From assembly GCA_964195155.1 (NCBI GenBank), contig CAXMOP010000052.1, forward strand, positions 1 to 15,446: a DNA stretch of 15,446 bases, in the 5' to 3' direction. Source of the DNA: JACZST01 sp964195155 (GTDB taxonomy: Bacteria > Actinomycetota > Acidimicrobiia > Spongiisociales > UBA5794). The translations under genes and the position numbers were made by a program. Below the pieces are notes generated by a model, which had not been told where the DNA came from, made no database searches, and saw only the letters and a program-made list of their open reading frames with translations. Of this stretch, positions 12,203-15,446 are shown piece after piece (the first letter of the stretch is position 1; the number at the start of each line of letters is the position of its first letter).

Positions 12203-13903
12203 ATGCAGTTTCGGCCTCTCCTCGATCCAGATACCGGAAACCGCTATCTCCCGATCGCCAAGCGCGGTGAGGAAGTACTCCAGGATCCCTTGCTCAACAA
12301 GGGCTCGGCGTTCACCCGTCAGGAGCGAATGGACCTCGGCATCGAGGGAATGCTCCCCGACCACGTTGCCACGATGGACGAGCAGCTGCTCCGGACCCGC
12401 AACCAGATCGACCGCAAGGAGAGCGACCTCGAGAAGAACATCTATTTGAACAGCCTCATGGATCGCAACGAGACGCTGTTCTACCGCTTCGTCATGGACA
12501 ACCTCGACGAGGTCGTACCGATCATCTACACGCCAACGGTCGCCGCTGCCTGCCGGTACTGGAGCCGGATCTACCGCAGGGCGCGCGGCCTCTACATCAC
12601 CCCCCGCGACCGGGGACGGGTTGCCCGCCTGCTCCGGGCCCGAGCGGTTGAGCAGCCGCCGATCATCGTGGTCACCGACAACGAACGGATCCTCGGCATC
12701 GGCGATCAGGGCGCAGGGGGAATGGGCATACCGGTGGGAAAGCTCGCTTTATACACCGCGGCAGCAGGAATCCGCCCGGCGCGGTGCATCCCGGTCTCGA
12801 TCGATGTTGGGACCGACAACTCCGAGCTGCTCGAAGATCCCCTCTATCTCGGCTACCGGGCGCCGCGGGAGCGAGGCGCCGCCTACGACGAGCTCGTCAA
12901 GGAGTTTATTGACGCGGTGAGGGCGGTCTACCCCGGAGCGTTGGTCCAGTGGGAGGACTTCGCCAACCGAACCAGTTTCCACAACCTCGAGGCCTATCGC
13001 GGCGCGCTGCCGTCGTTCAATGACGACATCCAGGGCACCGCGGCAATGGTGGTCGCCGGGATGATCGCGACGACGCGGCACCTCGGTGGGAAGCTGGCCG
13101 AACATCGGGTCGTGATCGCCGGAGCCGGCTCAGCGGGCTACGGCATTCGCGAGCAGGTCGCCATGGCGATGGCCGACGAGGGCGTTGCCCTCGAAGAGGC
13201 AAGACGCCAGATCTTCGTGCTCGATAGCCAGGGCCTGGTGGAGGAGGGCCGGCAGACTCTTGCCGGGATCAAGGCGAGATTGGCGACACCAGACGATGTC
13301 ACCCATGGCTGGGTCACGACCGGGTCCCCGCCGTCATTGGCCGACGTGGTCGGAAACGTGCACCCTTCTGTACTCGTCGGCGTCAGCGGGACCCCGGGGT
13401 TGTTCGACGAGGCGGTGATCAAGGAGATGGCCGCACACGTCGAACGCCCGGTGATTCTGCCACTATCCAACCCGACGAGCTACACCGAGGTGACACCGGA
13501 TGAAGCCCTCGCCTGGACCGATGGGAGGGCCCTGATCGCCACGGGCAGCCCCTTCCCGCCTGCTGTCTACGACGGGTCGAGGCGTGAGATCGGACAGGCA
13601 AACAATGTCTTCATCTTTCCCGGTGTGGGACTCGGTGTGCTGGTATGCAACGCGGCGATGGTCAGCGACGGGATGTTCCTTGCCGCAGCCCGGGCCCTCG
13701 CCGATCGTGTTACCGATGAGATGCTTGGCCAGGGCCGGCTCTACCCCGACATTGCCGACGTGCGATCGGTGTCGCGCGACGTCGCCGTTGCGGTCGTCAC
13801 CGCGGCAATCGAAGAGGGGCTCGCCGACCCCATCGAGGACATCGAGGCTGCCGTCGACGGGGAGATGTGGTACCCCGAGTATGTGGAATACCGGCCGGTT
13901 TAG
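12203..13903 (+). CDS. maeA: NAD-dependent malic enzyme (large, MaeA/SfcA type)
   Basis: A 566-aa enzyme that oxidatively decarboxylates malate to pyruvate and CO2, linking the TCA cycle to pyruvate. Length matches E. coli MaeA and eukaryotic malic enzymes rather than the shorter bacterial MaeB type. Visible catalytic features: Tyr109 in IIYTPTV, Lys180 in GIPVGKLALYTAAAGI, metal ligands Glu251-Asp252 in WEDFANRTSFH and Asp275 in FNDDIQGTAA, and the Rossmann loop GAGSAG at 307-312. An Asp at the end of the second beta strand (FVLDSQGLV) favours NAD over NADP; this is an inference. The C-terminal SNPTSYTEVTPDEA and ATGSPFPPAVYDG motifs are intact. ATG at 12203 is supported by the conserved N terminus and the -10 box 6 nt upstream. 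Monocistronic; a repeat element begins 4 nt after its stop. Confidence 0.95.
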   Translation: MQFRPLLDPDTGNRYLPIAKRGEEVLQDPLLNKGSAFTRQERMDLGIEGMLPDHVATMDEQLLRTRNQIDRKESDLEKNIYLNSLMDRNETLFYRFVMDNLDEVVPIIYTPTVAAACRYWSRIYRRARGLYITPRDRGRVARLLRARAVEQPPIIVVTDNERILGIGDQGAGGMGIPVGKLALYTAAAGIRPARCIPVSIDVGTDNSELLEDPLYLGYRAPRERGAAYDELVKEFIDAVRAVYPGALVQWEDFANRTSFHNLEAYRGALPSFNDDIQGTAAMVVAGMIATTRHLGGKLAEHRVVIAGAGSAGYGIREQVAMAMADEGVALEEARRQIFVLDSQGLVEEGRQTLAGIKARLATPDDVTHGWVTTGSPPSLADVVGNVHPSVLVGVSGTPGLFDEAVIKEMAAHVERPVILPLSNPTSYTEVTPDEALAWTDGRALIATGSPFPPAVYDGSRREIGQANNVFIFPGVGLGVLVCNAAMVSDGMFLAAARALADRVTDEMLGQGRLYPDIADVRSVSRDVAVAVVTAAIEEGLADPIEDIEAAVDGEMWYPEYVEYRPV

Positions 13904-13907
13904 CCGG

Positions 13908-13952
13908 CATGCTTGTTGGGCGGCTCGCAGGGGCTCGCCGCCTGACTGCGTG
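13908..13952 (+). repeat. 45-bp element at the 3' end of the malic enzyme gene
   Basis: Starts 4 nt after the TAG of the malic enzyme gene with CATGCTTGTTGGGCGG, and is the exact reverse complement of 9955-9999. Contains GGCGGC (13919-13924) and GCCGCC (13937-13942), a 6-bp GC stem, and two direct GGCTCGC copies. Beyond it the similarity to the array fades, leaving only scattered matches such as GAGAAC. Confidence 0.92.
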
Positions 13953-13979
13953 GTTGCTCGTTCTCGACTGCGGAGCAAC
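13953..13979. terminator. Hairpin between convergent genes
   Basis: GTTGCTC (13953-13959) and GAGCAAC (13973-13979) are perfect 7-bp arms around a 13-nt loop, in the gap between the malic enzyme gene (+) and the sensor kinase gene (-). With the adjacent GC stem at 13919-13942 it could act as a bidirectional terminator. Neither side has a T tract, so this is tentative. Confidence 0.4.
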
Positions 13980-13984
13980 TCGGC

Positions 13985-15446
13985 CTAGTTCGCCAACGCT
14001 TCTTCTGGGATCTTCTCCAGACTGAGGGTGAAGATGGTCTCGGACCCGTCGTGGTCGTAGGTGAGGTCCCCGCCCATGTGACGGGCAAGCTGGCGGGAGA
14101 CGGTCAAGCCAAGCCCGACCGAGCCCGGCACACCGGTGCGTTGCCTCGCCCTGAAGTAGGGCTCGAATATCGTTCCCCGGAGTTGCTCGGGGAGCGCGCT
14201 CCCATCATCACGGACCTCCAGTGTTGTGTGGTCGCCGGCGTCGCTTACGAGGACGCGGATGCTGGGCCCGCCATAGCGGGCGGCATTCGTGAGCAGATTG
14301 CGCACGATCTGACGGACCCGGGTCGGATCGGCGAGGACCGGGGCGACGGATGCGTCGGCATCGAGCGGAATCGCATCGCTCACCGAGCGCAGAACCGCGG
14401 CCGCCTCGACGGCCAGGTCGACGGGCTGTGCAAAGACTTCCAGGTCGCCGGTACCGGTTCTCGCCGCCACCAGCAGGTCATCGACGATGCGCGACACGTC
14501 CAAGCTCTGGTCGGCGATGAGCGCGATCAGCTCCTGTTGCTCCATTGCTGAGAACTCGCCATTGGCGTCGCGAAGCACCTCCGAGATGCCGGCGATCGCG
14601 GTGAGTGGCGTGCGCAGCTCGTGTGAGACTGCGGCGACGAACTGGTCCTTGGATCGAATCAGCTCGTGGAGCTGGCGCTCGACGTCGCGTTGATGGGTGA
14701 TGTCGACGATGGCGACGATGACGTTGGCGAGGTCGAGCTCCCCATCGACTCGTGCGGCGCTCCACACCAGCAGCGCTTCGATGGGCAGATCGGTGACGCC
14801 AAGGCCGCCGAACAGGTCGGTCGACACGGTCTCCTCGTCGTGCCAGATCGCCAGGAACTGGGGCACCAGGGAGGCAAGCGCGCCGCTGGAGAGGCGGTCG
14901 CCGTCGAGCGGGCCGAGCAGCTCATCGAGCGCGGGGCGCCGGGTCAGATGCAAGGCGGCATTATTGGCGTCGGTCACCTCGACCATCGAAGCAAGCCTGC
15001 CGACTTCGTCGGGATGCTCGGCAAGGTATGGCTCCAGCTGCCCGACACCTTCGGCACGGAGCCGTTGCAGCTCGACTTCCACCCTCGAGAAGTCCTCCTC
15101 CCACAACGAGACCGGCGCATTGTCGAACAGGTTGCGGTGCCGCTGCTCGCGGTGTTCGAACTCCCTGCGGATCCATGACAACAACGCCGCCCCGAAAGCA
15201 ATCGAGATCGTGACGAGGACCGCCTGCACGATCTGGATGTCATCCGCCGGCCACCACAGTCGTGAGATGAAAACCAGCGCCGAGTAAGCGACGATATACG
15301 GGACCACCCAGCGACGCGTGATGAAGAAGGCGCCGGTAATGCCGATGATCGCCAGCGGCGCGACCGACGCATTGGACAGTGCGACGTTGCCGAGCAGCCG
15401 ATTCTGGACAACGGTCGCTATCGCGGCGACAAAGAGCACGGGAAGC
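13985..15446 (-). CDS. Sensor histidine kinase with membrane and PAS-like domains (5' end beyond the window)
   Basis: At least 486 residues are visible; the frame is open to the edge (Leu-Pro before the GTG at 15439), and the first hydrophobic helix appears cut, so the true start lies outside. Numbering from that GTG: about three or four membrane helices in the first 90 residues; a PAS-like sensory region at about 103-250 that begins RNLFDNAPVSLWEEDFSRVE and ends VAIVDITHQRDVE; HisKA with phospho-acceptor His273 in FVAAVSHELRTPLT; HATPase with N-box NLLTNAARYG (381-390), G1 box RDDGSALP (410-417), F box IFEPYF and G2 box GSVGLGL (439-445). All catalytic boxes look intact. It would phosphorylate a response regulator, which is not in the window. 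Signal unknown. It converges on the malic enzyme gene. Confidence 0.92.
   Translation of the reverse strand, partial: LPVLFVAAIATVVQNRLLGNVALSNASVAPLAIIGITGAFFITRRWVVPYIVAYSALVFISRLWWPADDIQIVQAVLVTISIAFGAALLSWIRREFEHREQRHRNLFDNAPVSLWEEDFSRVEVELQRLRAEGVGQLEPYLAEHPDEVGRLASMVEVTDANNAALHLTRRPALDELLGPLDGDRLSSGALASLVPQFLAIWHDEETVSTDLFGGLGVTDLPIEALLVWSAARVDGELDLANVIVAIVDITHQRDVERQLHELIRSKDQFVAAVSHELRTPLTAIAGISEVLRDANGEFSAMEQQELIALIADQSLDVSRIVDDLLVAARTGTGDLEVFAQPVDLAVEAAAVLRSVSDAIPLDADASVAPVLADPTRVRQIVRNLLTNAARYGGPSIRVLVSDAGDHTTLEVRDDGSALPEQLRGTIFEPYFRARQRTGVPGSVGLGLTVSRQLARHMGGDLTYDHDGSETIFTLSLEKIPEEALAN

Noticed and set aside
1..15446. tRNA, rRNA, insertion sequence or prophage genes
   Set aside because: No cloverleaf-like segment, rRNA motif, transposase or phage protein was recognised on either strand.

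Overview
The window is chromosomal DNA from a high-G+C, probably actinobacterial organism. Acidimicrobiia is my guess from the overall style (AbiEi/DUF559 gene, GTG starts, leaderless starts, heptamer repeats), but nothing in the window proves it. I see no rRNA, tRNA, CRISPR array, prophage or recognisable transposase. Coding density is high: thirteen genes are supported, of which one (a sensor kinase) runs off the right edge.

Layout. 1-265: left-edge DNA dominated by a heptanucleotide microsatellite. 266-1750: a divergent pair of envelope proteins, a zinc-ribbon/membrane/Pro-Thr linker protein (-) and a small membrane-anchored protein (+). 1939-2988: a group 1/2 sigma-70 factor (+) with a good promoter. 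3001-4039: a lone AbiEi-like/DUF559 nuclease-like gene (+) bracketed by a 16-bp inverted repeat and a 21-bp direct repeat. 4043-7976: a five-gene minus-strand operon, LOG-family protein, then the ATPase, two permeases and lipoprotein binding protein of an OpuC/OsmU-type osmoprotectant (betaine/choline-like) ABC importer; the first four genes are joined by 4-nt start/stop overlaps. 8029-9752: bifunctional-type mannose-1-phosphate guanylyltransferase overlapping a small membrane protein (-). 9753-10136: a non-coding repeat array. 10137-12146: ClC chloride transporter/channel with CBS and RCK_C domains (-). 12203-13903: NAD-type malic enzyme (+), divergent from clc. 13904-13984: convergent gap with a copy of the array's repeat. 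13985-15446: PAS-like sensor histidine kinase (-), 5' end outside the window.

Biology. The genes suit a cell coping with osmotic and ionic change (compatible-solute import, ClC), plus surface glycan precursor supply (GDP-mannose), central carbon metabolism (malic enzyme) and signalling. The least ordinary content is non-coding: (i) a 45-bp element lying within 2-4 nt of the stop codons of both clc and the malic enzyme gene, in the same sense relative to each gene, and built into a five-copy array after clc; (ii) the compound repeat around the AbiEi/DUF559 gene, whose 16-bp part also sits just after the stop codons of the sigma factor and the binding protein; (iii) a six-frame-open heptamer array 6 nt past a stop codon; (iv) a recurring TANNNT box placed 6-7 nt before the start codon of first genes, pointing to leaderless transcription.
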